Shown piece by piece: positions 22,245 to 37,069 of a stretch of 64,000 bases of DNA (within the stretch, counting starts at the first letter, position 1; every line of letters begins with the position of its first letter). Origin of the DNA: Diphasiastrum complanatum. Its lineage: Eukaryota; Streptophyta; Lycopodiopsida; Lycopodiales; Lycopodiaceae. The notes beneath the pieces were generated by a model that saw only the letters and a program-made list of their open reading frames with translations, had not been told where the DNA came from and ran no database searches. A program made the position numbers and the translations under genes. Location: contig CM055095.1 of NCBI GenBank assembly GCA_029204225.1, positions 40,166,141 to 40,230,140 of the forward strand, given 5' to 3'.

Positions 22245-22440
22245 CATACATAAATGTTCCAAGTATAGAGATATGTTATAAATTGGATTATTGAAATACC
22301 TAATTATAATTAGATCCAGCTGAGTCGTCCTCATCCTGGCCAATGATGTCGCAATCGGACTCATGTGACTGCAATGCATGGGATTGAGACTGTGATACCT
22401 GCATCCAATGAAGATAATTTAGTTATCTGATAAATGTGAT
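22245..22440 (-). repeat. duplicated last-exon region of the CACTA accessory ORF, unit 1
   Basis: About 195 bp repeated at 22770-22965. Both units include the coding end of the accessory ORF (minus strand, GQDEDDSAGSN here). The duplication leaves two alternative last exons downstream of copy 2. Confidence 0.65.
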
Positions 22441-24533
22441 AAGAGTGAAAGTCAGGCCACATGAATGTAGTGAAGTTAAAGTATATCTTGAAGCCATATA
22501 TACTTCAGATCTAGAATATCATCCAATCAAGGCACAAGGGAAGACTTGAAGTTTGTGAAGAAAGGATTCCTCAAAAATCCAAATCGCATCAAACAACAAT
22601 GAGAGGCCGCTAAGAAGCTACAAGAGACCTTAGAGACCTTCTCACCTTGGTAGCGGTGGCCAAGGTTCTCCCATGGACATCATTATAACCCTATCATTTG
22701 GCTCCATTCTGTCCTAAAAATGGACTCCATGCAATTGAAAATCCATGTAGAGGACTTAACTTAAAAAAATTATATATATTGATACATAAATGCTCCAATT
22801 ACAAATATATATCAGAATGAAACGCCTAATTATTAGATCCAGTTGAATCGTCCCCATCCTGGCCATGGTCATCAAACTCATGTGACTACGATGCATGAGA
22901 TTGGGACTGCGATACTGTGTGCAATGAAGATGTGTAAATTTTGTAAGTGATGTTGTTAGAGTGTCCGACCAAATGAATGTGGTGAAGTCAAAATACATGT
23001 TGAAACCATAATACATACATCCCAATCAATTCTCACTCCTTGTCTCTCCAATAATTCGAGTAATGATTGCATGTTGTTGGAATATGCATACTTGTACTCC
23101 TCTTTTGTGGGAGACCACTTTACGGTAGATTTTTGCATGAACTGAAAAATTGTTGATTGTAATTTAATCTAAACAAATTCACACATAGAATATGAATTAC
23201 GACAATATCAAAATCAACTTATGGGTCGGGCAACTTACGAAATGGGCATGAAAAGAACCTTGGTCACCAGGGGGCGAGTCTGTTGTCTCCATACGCTTCT
23301 TAGCTACCTCTCTTTGTTGCTTGAAACGATCTCGATTTTCTCTAAATTCTCTTTGCAAACTTCCAATCGTCCTTTGCATGTTGTATGCCCTAGATTTGCC
23401 AGCTCTCACCACATCTCGGATCTCCGATTTGCGGGGGCTCATCACGCCTCCCATGCGCCGTCCCATCCATATTCGGTCAAATTCAAAATCAGGGGAGGGG
23501 ACTGGAACTCCTCTATACAATCGGTCAATGACATAATTTGTTTTCTCATCACTTTGTTTGCGCTAGTCCTTGAAAACATCCCTGTTGAAGACCACATGCG
23601 TAAATGCCTCATGCGAGTGATGACGAGACCATCGGGTCATCCTCCACTATGTGCTTCTCCGCATCTATGTCATAGAATGGCAAGCCATCAGCTGATGGAG
23701 AGGTGGAGTTTGAAGGCGATCGCGAGAAGAGTGGGGAGGGGTATGAAGAAGAGAAGGTTGGAGAGGAGTTTGAGCGGGAGTGTAACCAATAGGAGTTTAA
23801 ATGGGAGAAAAAATGGGTGGAGTGGCCTGGCAAGAGAGATCACGGTGCCATGGAGACTCCATAGGGAGTGTGGGTACCGAAGAAGGAAAATGTGAGGAGA
23901 GAGTGTGGGGGTGTCGAGATAATTAGGTGTGACAGATGCAGGAGTCATAGTATTATGCGTTATCCGCATTGCTTCCTAAACTAGGGTTTCTCAAAGTAAG
24001 GAATCCCTACGAGGAGGCCTACTAGATGGTTGTGCTGGACTCAAGGTCACATGAAGCACAACATCATCGATGTCACCGTTACAACAAGAGCTGCCGCTGA
24101 GGCGACTCCTCCTACGATCTCTCTTTTCTCGGCCGGAATGTTGAGAAGAGGCACTGGCATTAGAGTGCGCGGGGGAGGGACTCCCGCCGGATAGACCCTC
24201 GTGAAAGGGGGGAACACCTCAGCCGGAGGATTGTGGGGACTGGATCTCCTTAGAATGAGATGATGTGGACAACGAACCGGGACTCCATGCATCCCAATGA
24301 TCCCGTAGTCTCTCCATGATCATGCATGCACGCGAGGGGGACATCCCATTCATATAATTGAGGACCTCATCATCATTCATGGATGAAAAACAAGATGACC
24401 GGTGACTATGGCCAGATCCGTGACTTGGAGATGTGTCACGAGACCATGTAGAATTAATGAGTGCATGAAATAAATTCAAATAAATGAGTTTAGGATCTAG
24501 GGTCGAACAAAAAAAGTGACTCTTTGCATTCAA
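22300..24533 (-). pseudogene. CACTA accessory ORF, copy 2
   Basis: Minus strand, same family as 238-1275 and 24793-26505. The amino part has SPSHGSGHSHRSSCFSSM and DDEVLNYMNGMSPS (24300-24420). A Pro/Ser-rich middle and FYDIDAEKHIVEDDP near 23670 follow. The helical domain has DRIWMGRRMGGVMSPRKSEI, VRAGKSRAYNMQ and ENRDRFKQQREVAKKRM, then QGSFHAHFVSC (23240-23480). After an intron come SPTKEEYKYAYSNNMQSLLE and LLERQGVRIDWD (22990-23110), and a last exon ending GSNYN at 22300. Stops and missing splice signals indicate a pseudogene. The protein is probably the DNA-binding partner of TNP2, an inference from CACTA organisation. Confidence 0.5.
22770..22965 (-). repeat. duplicated last-exon region of the CACTA accessory ORF, unit 2
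   Basis: Second unit of the local duplication. It reads GQDGDDSTGSNN in place of GQDEDDSAGSNYN and carries a stop between SQSHAS and SHEFDD, so unit 2 is the more damaged. Confidence 0.6.
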
Positions 24534-24792
24534 CCATAGATGATAAATTACACTACACCATAATAATCACAAATAACCACAATAATTACAATTTATAACA
24601 GATAACTTAAACATTTCTACATGGTTTAGGACCAAATATAGTTCAATTGCATAAGTAGTCAAGGTTCAAGATAACGTAAAAAACTAGCTACATCGAAAGA
24701 TGGTTGGCAAATGTACAAATAAAAATGATAGATGGCAAAACATGTACATAAGTGTCTGTTAACATGGAAAGGCTAGTTATAGAGCCCAAAAA

Positions 24793-27799
<3,007 letters not shown>

Positions 27800-28510
27800 T
27801 GTTGCGAACGGATTGGTTTCATGAACAGATTGTTTTTGTTCTGTTTTCTTATGCAAAAGCTTTCAAGATTCTGGGCATGCGACTATAGATCACAAAACAT
27901 AAATCATTCTAGCAATCAAGACGACGAAAAACAAGGAGATGGAGAAGAGAGCAGTTGCATTATCAGTTTTTGAGTTTGGAACGAGATGATCAGTGTCTCG
28001 CTCATTGGCGGCCTGACACTCAGCAATCACTGTGTTCTGCTCGTTGGCAGACTTTCATGCACAGCTATTTTTGTTTGTCTATCTTTTTCTATTCTTCTCT
28101 TTTTCTGCTCTTTCTTGTGTTGATCCAAAATTGTGTTTATATCTCCACTGCGTGGAGTTTATAAGATAGTTAAATAGAGAATTACAAGAGTACTTAACGC
28201 TAATCAACTAGTTAGTTATTCTCCGTTATTGCTAACTATTTCAATTGAGCATGAAATACAAGACACCACGCCCGTTGAGCTGCCAGCTAGCAGTGCGAAA
28301 TATTTTTCTTCGTTTTCTTTTCGTTTCTTTCATGTTGTGTCTTTTGGTCCTTGAGGTATGTTTGACTTTCGCAAATTGTTCGCCCTTCGCCCTTCGCTTC
28401 ATTTCGTGCTTTAGAGTTTTCGAGGTATGTTCGTCCTTTGACCTTCGCTTCACGTCGTTTCACTTCACGTTGCTTCGAGACAAAGTTGTAGGAGCTCATA
28501 ATTTTTGACA
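27800..28510 (-). repeat. copia 3' LTR
   Basis: Minus strand TGTCAAAAATTATGAGCTCC to CCGTTCGCAACA. Its first 230 bp (28284-28510) are rich in TTCG/CGAA repeats and match the corresponding end of the LTR at 33370-34576. The other end matches 32587-32889. Confidence 0.85.
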
Positions 28511-28539
28511 CTCCCTCTTGGACCTTACAACTTTGTATG

Positions 28540-30150
28540 TTTAATCCAATTGCCTTTCTTTGCTTTGCAAAGAGTGGCTTGTCGAGAGGCTTCGTGAGCA
28601 GATCTGCAATCATGTCTTCAGACTTTATGTACTAGACCTTGAGCTCCTCTTTCGAGATCAGATCTTGAATGTGATGGTACTTTAGAGGTATATGTTTTGT
28701 CTTTGAATGGAAGACAAGATCTTGGGACAAGTATATGTCACTTTGAGAATCCATCATCATCGTGCATGGTTCTCCTTGTGGTATGCCAATTGCCTCCAAC
28801 ATCATCTGCAACCAAACTACCTCGTTCGCCATTTTTGAAGATGCGACATATTCAACTTCGCATGAGGATTGAGCTACCAAGGTTGGCCTTTTGCATATCC
28901 AACTGATTGCTGCTCTGCACGCCATTGAACATCCTCATGTCACGGACTTGCTGTCATCTTTGCAGCTCGCCCAGCTTGCATCACTGTAGTGGTGCAGCTC
29001 AAATCCTTTTCTTTCGTTGTCTACTTTGTAGGCTAATCCCATATTCTGGGTACCCTTCAGATATTGTACGATTCATTTTTCCATTTGCCAATGTGCCATG
29101 CCAAGATTGGAAGAGAATTGTCCCAAAGCATAGACAGAGAAAGCCAAATTGGGTCTGGTACAAACTATAAGGTACATCATCAAACTACCGATCAAGTTTT
29201 GGTAGGGTATACCTTCCATCTTATGTTTTCCTTCCTCTATTTTCGGGCAATCTTGCTTCGGCAACTTGGATCCAGCTATCATTGGTGCGGCTTTTCTTTG
29301 CAGTCCATCATTTGATATTGCTTCAGCACTTTTCTGGCGTATTCTGACTAACTCAAATGCATTTCATCTTTTATTGGATCTCTTCTGATCTCCAGCCCAA
29401 GGCATTTCGTTGCTCCTCCCAGATCTATGATTTCATAATTTTCAAAAATTTGACTCTTCGTGTCCTTGATTAGCATCAAGGAGTTTTCTATCATAAGAGA
29501 ATCATCCACAAAAATAGTCAAAACCACAAAATCTCTTTGTACTCTCTTTATATAGACATTACAGTATGATTGTGTAGGATTGAAGTCTAGAGACTTCAAA
29601 AGACTGTCGAGCTTCTTATACCAAGCTCGTGATGCCTGCTTCAGACCGTAAATGCATCTCTGCAACCGACAGACATATTGTCGATTGTCAGGGTCTTCAA
29701 ATCCTTCAGGCTGCTTCATGAAGATTTCTTCCTCTAGATCTTCGTGGAGAAAGGCTGTCTTTACATCAATCTGATGAATTTCCATATTGTATTTGTGTAT
29801 CATATGCAAGGAGCAGTCAAATACTTGTCATCTTGACCATTGGCGAATACGTGTCGAAATAGTCGACTCCATGCCTTTGTGTGTAGTCCTTTGCGACAAG
29901 CCTTGTTTTGTAACATCCAATAGTGCCATCTGATTTTATTTTTCTTTTGTATACCCACTTGCAGTCGACGATCTTTTTATTTTCGGACACTGGCTCTAGT
30001 GTCCATGCCTCGTTTCGCCTCATTGATTTGATCTCCTATGACATTTCCTGCTTCCAAAATTCTCCCTTTGGACTCTGGACAGCTTCTAGATATGTAGTTG
30101 GCTCTTTAGTGAAGCTGCAGTACTCGAATTCTGTGTCTTCGCTCTACTGA
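28540..30150 (-). pseudogene. copia RT and RNase H
   Basis: RT begins near 30020 with EAWTLEPVSENKKIVDCKWV and RLVAKDYTQRHGVDYFDTYS. It continues at 29348-29809 with NMEIHQIDVKTAFLHEDLEE, CIYGLKQASRAWYKK and the catalytic IFVDDSLM, in which Phe replaces the usual Tyr of Y-V-D-D. Then come PYQNLIGSLMMYLIVCTRPN and the RNase H part CKRPTLVAQSSCEVEYVASS, TMMMDSQSDIYLSQD and HIPLKYHHIQDLI, with the closing MIADLLTKPLDKPLFAKQR near 28560-28613. Breaks occur near 29815, 29345 and 28930. The RT signature residues are intact but the polyprotein is not continuous. Confidence 0.85.
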
Positions 30151-30265
30151 AGATTGTCAACATATCGATTTGGAGGTCCTCTTTGTCTTGTTGACCTTTT
30201 GGATTCATTTTGTCGCTGCTCGAATGTTTTTACTTCGTGGGGTTGATTTTCTGCTTCATGCTGCT

Positions 30266-31640
30266 CTAGAGTTTGGGGCTCAACATTCTGATTTGATGTC
30301 TGTTCTCAACCTCCCTCTTGAATTGGCAATAGTGTGACTCATGGCCTTTTTCATCCTTCAGTCTAGGGAATGTGGACTCATCGAACTTCACATCTCTACT
30401 CGAAACAATCTTTTTCGTGGTTGGATTGTAGAGTCTATACACTTGTGATCCGTTTGAGTACCTGACCATGATTGTTTGCTCTGATTTATCATCGAACTTT
30501 CTTCTTTTTTCTTTTTGGAATGTGCTTGTATGTTGCACATTCGAATACACGCACGTATGATAGATCATAATTTCTACGTGTCCACATTGTGTACGGTGTC
30601 TTGTTTTCCAAGGTTGTCATTGTTGATCTGTTCTACAGGTGTATCGTTGCAGCTATTGCCTCAGCCCAAAATTGACTTAGCAATCGAGCCTGTGCCATCA
30701 TGCATCTGGCTCCTTCGACTAGCGTCTTGTATTTTCTTTCGGCGACACCATTATATTCGGGTGTGTACGCATGAGTAAATTGATGCTCCATCCCCTGTTC
30801 TTGGCAGAATTTAGAAAATTTTGTGCTCTTGTACTCACCTCTATTATCAGATTTGATGAAATGAATCTTCTTTGAGGTGTGTCTCTCTACAAATGCCACG
30901 AACTTCTTGAAAGAGTCAAACACTTCAGATTTCTTCTTTAGGTAGTAGATTGTTGTCATCCGATTGTAGTCATCAATGAATGTTAGGAAATACCTCGATC
31001 CTGAGAGCGAATAAACTTTCATCGGTCCACAGACATCTAAGTGGACGAGCTCAAGAACTTCTTTGGCTCTTCTTCCCTCATGTGTGAATGGATTTTGATG
31101 TTGTTTGCCTTACTGGCAGGCTTCGCAGAACTCAATATCGGGTCTGAATATCTTCAGACCTGTGACTATGTCTTTCTTGAACATGTCATACAGGCTCCTC
31201 ATGTTCAGATGATACATTCTTTTGTGTTAGAAATGGTCTTCATTTTTTGATGCATTTAATATGCTATTAGAATTGCTAATTATCTTGGCTTGGTAGAAAT
31301 TTCCTTCTCTGCATCCAATTGTCAATAATTTGTTTCTCGAATTCCAAGATCTGCCACCTTGGAGACTGATAGCAGGTCTTTTCTTAGTGAAGGTATGTAG
31401 AGTTCTCCTGATAGCTCTACTTGACCTGACAATGTTCGTAGTTGTCGAGTCCCAATGCCCTTGACATCGTGTCAGCTCCCATTACCTAGAATCACTGCTC
31501 TATTATTTTTGAGTTCTCTGAAGTCGATCAAGATTCTCTTGTTGTAGGTGATGTGTGATGTTGCTCCTGAATCAAGGACTAAATCGTAGTCTTGTTTAGT
31601 GTAGCTTGTTGAAGTTTCATCTAGTATTGTGAAAGCTTCA
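30266..31640 (-). pseudogene. copia protease and integrase
   Basis: Protease near 31520-31600 reads YDLVLDSGATSHITYNKR, with the D-S-G active site. A SLRKDLLSVSKVADLGI segment precedes integrase. The integrase core (30633-31022) retains its DDE elements: FLTFIDDYNRMTTIYYLKKK, FIKSDNRGEY and EYNGVAERKYKTL. QFWAEAIAATIHL follows. The tail at 30266-30568 shows KRRKFDDKSEQTIMVRYSNG and YRLYNPTTKKIVSSRDVKFD. The zinc-binding region near 31100-31250 is in a different frame. Catalytic residues look sound, but frameshifts separate the parts. Confidence 0.8.
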
Positions 31641-32522
31641 TCACCTTTGTCTGCATCCTTGGATGACTCTGCAACAGTTACTTTGTCCCGCTTTGTTTTT
31701 TCTTTTTGGGTTGAATTTGCAATCGTATGTAGAGTGCTTCTTCTTCTTATGGTGCATGTAAGGTATTGTTGGATTGAACCAGCACTTATTGGCTATGTGT
31801 CTTGATTTGTTACAGTGATCACAAGAAGAAGATTGTTGATTATCATTGCCTTTGCTAGAAGACTTTGTCTTGTCAAATCTGGACTTGTTCTTGTTCTGCT
31901 TCTTTCCTTTCGTGAAGAGAGCTTTCTCCTGATCACTGTTTCTTTCTCCTTTGTCTCTCATCAGTCTCTCATCAGCGATAAGACTGATTGCTTTGTCAAA
32001 TGTCATATCTGGTAGACTCAGTATGAGCATTCTCAATGGCTGATAGGACACATGTAGAGATTTCATGAAGTACATCAGTCGTTGTGGTGCTAGGACCTGG
32101 TGTTCTTGTCCAAATGCAACGAGTTGGGCGAAGATCATACTGATCTTCTCAATGTGCTGATACAACTGGTTGCCATCCAATTGTATGGATTGCAACTGAT
32201 TGTGAAGATGCATCACTGAAGCGATAGTCCTCACTTTGTACTTCTACTTTAGTCTTTCCCATGTTGCATGGCTGCTTTCACAGTCTTCAATCTGCATGAG
32301 TAGTTTCTCATTGATGGATGAAATGATGATCGTCATTGCATGCTCATATCTTCTGATCCACTCAACTTTCCTCGGGTCTCCCTCTGGAGGCTGCACCTCT
32401 GTGAGTTCGGTCACTGACCAGATGCCTTCACCCTTCAGAAGCGTTTTGATTTTGAATTTCCACACTCTGTAGTTTCTGCCATCAAGACTGATTGCTATTC
32501 TTGTCTGGATCGTTGTAGCCAT
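31641..32522 (-). pseudogene. copia gag
   Basis: Two frames. The amino part (32244-32522) starts ATG at 32520-32522 with AISLDGRNYRVWKFKIKTLL, the copia gag opening. A stop in the codon run at about 32240 precedes the second part (31641-32234), with QSIQLDGNQLYQHIEKISMI and a UBN2-like helical region. Then comes a basic QNKNKSRFDKTKSSSKGNDN linker and a CCHC zinc knuckle, CDHCNKSRHIANKC. The start lies about 50 bp after the primer site, as usual for copia. Confidence 0.8.
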
Positions 32523-32574
32523 ATTATGTTGGCTAGAAACTCACTATTCAGATATCAGTAGTGATAACCTCAGA

Positions 32575-32586
32575 GCTCTAATACCA
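32575..32586 (-). promoter_or_regulatory. copia primer binding site (tRNA-iMet)
   Basis: Minus strand TGGTATTAGAGC immediately after the LTR end CGCAACA. It matches the plant copia primer site for initiator Met tRNA with one C-to-T change. Confidence 0.85.
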
Positions 32587-32889
32587 TGTTGCGAACGGAT
32601 TGGTTTCACAAATAGATTGTTTTCATTTAGTTTTCTTATGCAGAAGCTTTCAAGATCCTAGGCATGCGACTACAGATTACAGAACATAAATCATTCTAGC
32701 AATCAGGATGACAAAAAACAAGGAGATGGAGAAGAGAGCAGTTGCATTATCGATTTTTGAGTTTGGAGCGAGATGATCAGTGTCTCGCTCGTTGGTGGCC
32801 TGACACTCAGCTCAATCGCTGGTGGCCTGACACTCAGCTCAATCACTCAGCTCAATCGTTGGCAGAATTTCGTGCATAGCTATTTTCGT
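32587..32889 (-). repeat. truncated copia 5' LTR
   Basis: Matches 27800-28075 of the 3' LTR. It carries extra short tandem copies of a GGTGGCCTGACACTCAGCTC block (about 32793-32860). Similarity stops at about 32889, where gag-like sequence of another copia begins. Confidence 0.8.
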
Positions 32890-33356
32890 TCCCATCCCAC
32901 TGTAGATTCGTTAGCTGATCTTCCAACATCATGATTTGACTTCTTAATTTCGTCTGAAATCTGGTGAGCAATGCATCCCACATCTCCTTAGCTTTGGAGA
33001 GTGTAGCTAGGTCAAGTGTGAGACTATCTTCGATGAAAGATGATAGCAGGGATACTGCCTTGTCGTTTTTCTCCCTCCACTCGTGTAGCTCCTTGTCTGA
33101 TGTCGTAGGCATTTCTTCTGTGCCATCCACCCAGGGGAAGACTCCTTCGACCTTGAGTATGAGTGATGTCTTGACTTTCGAGACTAGAAAGTTAGATCAT
33201 GAAGAATCAAGAATTGTGCAAATCTTGCTCTGCATGCTGCTGATTGAAGCCCTTGCTTCTGAAGTCTATTCCCTTGTTGGTAGTGGTTTGTCTAAATGCT
33301 TGGCCTCCTGGATCTGCTAGCTTCTTGGCTATGTCAGGTTATGACAAGATAGGTAG
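32890..33356 (-). pseudogene. gag start of a second copia element
   Basis: Minus strand. The open part at 32890-33130 reads DKELHEWREKNDKAVSLLSS, FIEDSLTLDLATLSKAKEMW and DALLTRFQTKLRSQIMMLED, the helical UBN2-type gag domain. It follows its own primer site (33357-33368) and LTR. The rest of this element is missing at the junction with the first copia. Confidence 0.75.
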
Positions 33357-33368
33357 GCTCTAATACCA
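33357..33368 (-). promoter_or_regulatory. copia primer binding site (tRNA-iMet), second element
   Basis: Minus strand TGGTATTAGAGC one base after the LTR end TCCCATCA. Confidence 0.85.
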
Positions 33369-33369
33369 T

Positions 33370-34576
33370 TGATGGGAGTTCGCAGTTGTGAAACAGTCGT
33401 GAAAGCGAAGCAACCATGATGCCATGCAATTCGGTTGATTTTCTCTGATTCTTCAAGCACTGCATGCAGATCCACACAATGCGTTGGCATGAGAGAAATA
33501 TTGTTCTCTCACGAGTGGATGTCTCGCTTACTAGCGGACCTGTGAATCAGTATGGATCCTGCTCACAGAACTCGTCTCACACGCAGGTGGACTTATTTCG
33601 TCTTGATTGCTTACTAGCATCAGACTTTTTCATACATCTCTCTGTATGTTCTTTATATGTGTCAAGTATCATCCAAGAAGTATATAGTCTTTCTATGTAA
33701 CTTTAAGATTAGAGTGATTAAACATCTACAACTAATAAGGAAATTACAAGAGTGGTAGATTAGCCACGACCTAAGTGTATCTGCTGAAGTCATGCCATCA
33801 GATCAGATATCTGTACTTCTGGGTACTTGCATGATCTTTGCTGGTACTCTTTGGAGCATGAGGGCAGAGAAGGTTTCGTGATGTTTTTCGTGTCTCGTCA
33901 TTGGTTTTGTTTCCGTTGTCTGACTTTCTCGTGTTGGACCACGAAAGATTCTCGTTCGCAAATCTTTCGTGTTCGTGTCTTCCTGTCAAGTGTTCGCGAA
34001 ACTTTTGTGCTTCGTGTCTCTTGACTTTCGTGTTTGCAAACATCTTTGTCAAGCAAAGGGCTGAAAGCTAGCAAAGCTTTGTAAATAGAAACGTTTTGTT
34101 TCTTCACAAAGGTCTTAAAAAAGTAAATTGGATCTCACATGATTCACGTGAGTCTCCATTTGGACCCAACTCTAAAATAATAGACTTCTAAGTTTAAAAT
34201 GACTTTAGGCCTCAAGTTTTATTTTAATTACAAAGGTGCCCAAGTCTATTATTCTATTTACAACTCAACTTGCATGCTCATTGGTTCATGGGCTTATACG
34301 CGTAGGATGCCATGCCTTCGCAACATATTTTATTAGTCGATATTATTTATTTACAATATGTCGAGAATACCCCCAACATTCTTTTCGTTTCGTTTCGTGT
34401 CGTGTCTTTTGGTCCTCGAGGTATGTTTGACTTTCACAAATTGTTTGCCCTTTGAACTTCGCTTCGTTTCGTGCTTTAGGGTATTCGATGTATGTTCGTC
34501 CTTCGACCTTCGCTTCGCTTCGTTTTACTTCGCTTCGCTTCGTGAAAAAGTTGGAGGAGTTCATAATTTTTGACAC
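33370..34576 (-). repeat. copia LTR, about 1.2 kb
   Basis: Minus strand TGTCAAAAATTATGAACTCC at 34576 to TCCCATCA at 33370. The first 200 bp are related to the LTR at 27800-28510, and both are packed with TTCG/CGAA and TTTCGTGTTCG-like motifs (33870-34040, 34380-34560). The remainder differs, so the two LTRs belong to related but distinct subfamilies. Confidence 0.75.
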
Positions 34577-35287
34577 CTGCTATAATAGGATGTAACTCGT
34601 GGAGAGAGTGATCTTCTCTCTTCTCTATCTCATTTCATGCTTATACATGGTTCTCTTGGGTTCTACTATCCATTGGTGCACTATGCTTGTGATTGCATGC
34701 AATTTTATGTGTAGAATGATCTATATTTGTTATTTTTGGATCCGCACCTGCAAAATACAGTAGTTGTTGGTTTTGTACCAACAACAATAGTACTTTATCA
34801 TTTCATTCAATTTTGATCAAGTTCTATTAGTGTTTGCATCTCATTTTGTGTCATAGATGCTGATTTTTCTACATTGGTGAGATTGGTAGTGTATTTCTCT
34901 TTCTAACCAAAGATCTTTCAAGTTGATTGGATCTTAATGATCTGAAAACTTTCACATGGTATCAGAGCTTGTGTTTTAGGTTATTAAGGAGGAAATCAGA
35001 TCTATTAATGATTTGGCGAAGATATCAAGGCAAGAGCATGCTGGAGGGGATTCTACACCAAAATTGAGTTTTTTGCTTTTGTAGATTGGATCTTTTGTAG
35101 ATCAAAACTCTAAATAGATTTTTAAACTTGATCAATTCTGATTTTGATCTCACATATTGGATTTGGCCGATTTTTGGATCATTAGATCAGCCTAAGTGGT
35201 GGCTATTAGATTGCATAACTAAATTTCAGCATTTGCATGTAGATTTGGAATAGTCAATCTTTTGTGATTTTGACAAAACCCTAATTT
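34577..35287 (+). repeat. plus-strand copia LTR end, primer site and leader
   Basis: An LTR end (...ACTTTCACA, to 34956) is followed directly by TGGTATCAGAGC at 34957-34968, a perfect plant initiator-Met primer site, and then about 320 bp of non-coding leader. The 5' part of this LTR is cut at about 34577 by the minus-strand LTR, and the leader is cut at about 35288 by a family-B LTR. No gag remains. Confidence 0.7.
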
Positions 35288-35289
35288 TG

Positions 35290-35735
35290 AGAGAGCAAGG
35301 ACATTGACAAATCCATTCCATAAGAGAACCAATCTGCTTGTATTGAAATGAGGATATGAACATGATTTCCAAACTCGAGTTCGGCACTATTTACACTAGA
35401 GAGGAGGACCCTGGCCTCAAAATCCTATTGGTCCATTTCTACCTCCCTAATTATTCAAACTTAAAAAAGAGTGGGGACCATTCAAAATTGGAGGAAACCA
35501 ACTTGAATTTGAATTTGAAGCAATTTTGGTGGGAGTCCCAACTTTATTCAGTAACTTGACATTTAGGCCTGCGACATTAAAAGTCCCGCAAAAAGGCCTA
35601 AAGTCCTTTTATTAACTTTCTAATTATCAAATAACTATGTGATCATCGGGTTGGACTTACACACGCAGGGAGCCAAATTCCTCTCACTTATTAGCTAGAG
35701 TTAGGGTTGCCTTGATATTCGCAAACCCTCCAACA
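35290..35735 (-). repeat. family-B LTR fragment
   Basis: Minus strand TGTTGGAGGGTTTGCG at 35735. Related to 21048-21737 and 59801-60693. It ends at a GAGAGAG tract, at the sequence corresponding to CTTGCTCTCT in the other copies, so about the last third of the LTR is missing. Confidence 0.75.
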
Positions 35736-37069
35736 CAAAACCTGCAAGATTGAGTTATTGTGGAATCTTATTAACATTGCGTCGTATTTTTATTAAATGA
35801 TACTGCACGTTCTCCATGAAGTCGAGTCAAGCAGTGTTGAAATCCAAATTGTGTGGTAAAAAATACCCATGTGCTCCGGAGATCCACTTTGATGTTGTCC
35901 AAGCAGTGAATGGCAATTCCCAGGAGCCTCCCATCATTGCAGCACGAAAGTACAATCTTGCTATTGGCAGCTGATCTTTGACACTGTCTCTTGTGTGTGG
36001 CAGTTTGGAAAGAAGTGTAAAATTTAGACTTGGCCTCGGTCCAAGTGCTAAAGTTCATAGTGATAAAATGCATATTGATTTTTTCTAGAAAAGGCCCGCT
36101 TGTAGATTCTCATTGCCTTGAGCAAAGACCCGGCAAGAGTCATCCACTGGCGACCATGCTTGCTCTAGGGAGCCTCATGATGTCCGTTGCAGTTGGAACA
36201 TCATGATGGAAAGAGTATCACGGAGACTGAGAGGTATCAATAGAGGACATGATGACTAAAAGTAAGTGCGACTGTATATCAGAAGACATGAAAAAGTTGG
36301 TAGAAAGTTTTGGTCGTGAAATTTTTTTCAAGAGCTCCGCTAGCACGTGACAAATGAATCGAATTCAACCTTCTTATAGGTGAATTTGGAGGATCCATTA
36401 GACAGAGTACTAGTTTGGGTGATCAGTTTTGGACAAAAATTTGTGGGCTTGCTCAGTACTGTGAAAATAGCTTCCAAAATTCTCAGTGAAAGTTTTGGAC
36501 AAAAATAGCAGTCTGGCAAACTGCAGATCTGGTGAAGGTTCAACATTTGCCTAAAGCCATCATTCACCTAGGTACTATAATAAATGCAAATTTTTAGAAT
36601 TTGAACCTATGACCAACCTAAATTTGGCATTTTGAATTTATCTGGCATGTCGACAAAGGTTCCTATGTAAGGGGAGATGCTCGGCGAATGTTCCCAAAAT
36701 GGCATGATGCTGAACATTCGCCTAATGTAAAACAAGTACCAACTGGTGGGAAGAACATTCACCCAACTCAGTATAGGTATATCTGAGGTGGATCTTGCCT
36801 CTTAAAATTCGACGAACAATTCTAGAATAGTATTTGCAAAAAATGACCCAAAAAGTAGTTTTCCAAGTCATTTTTCATAAAGATCTGAAACTCAAAAATA
36901 CTTTCCTTCTATTTTTTCTGATCAATGACAATTCTGACTTTTGCTCATCAGTCTTTCCATACATTTTTCCAATTTTTTTTTTTCTCTTTTTCAAAAGAAA
37001 ACATCAATCAAGTAGTGAAAACAAGAAATTAAAAAACAATAAAAAAAAAAAAATAGGCTCGGATCATGC
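35736..37069. other. spacer or LTR-like DNA with ATTCGCC motifs
   Basis: No gene recognised. Near 36640-36780 the motifs TCGGCGAATGTTCCC, GAACATTCGCCTAATG and GAACATTCACCC recur. The stretch at about 36300-36450 is related to 48980-49180, the putative plus-strand LTR. The right part may be the downstream spacer of the minus-strand gypsy at 37070-38715. Confidence 0.4.

Larger units (their letters stand above)
27800..32889 (-). mobile_element. Ty1/copia element, nearly complete, 5' LTR truncated
   Basis: Order on the minus strand: truncated 5' LTR (32587-32889), primer site, gag, protease, integrase, RT, RNase H, polypurine tract (CCAAGAGGGAG ending at 28511) and a full 3' LTR (27800-28510, TG...CA, 711 bp). 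The LTRs match over the part retained. Many frameshifts and stops make it non-autonomous now. The U3 part of the 5' LTR is lost at 32889, where another copia's gag begins, so no target duplication can be read; the 3' flank is CCTGC. Confidence 0.85.
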
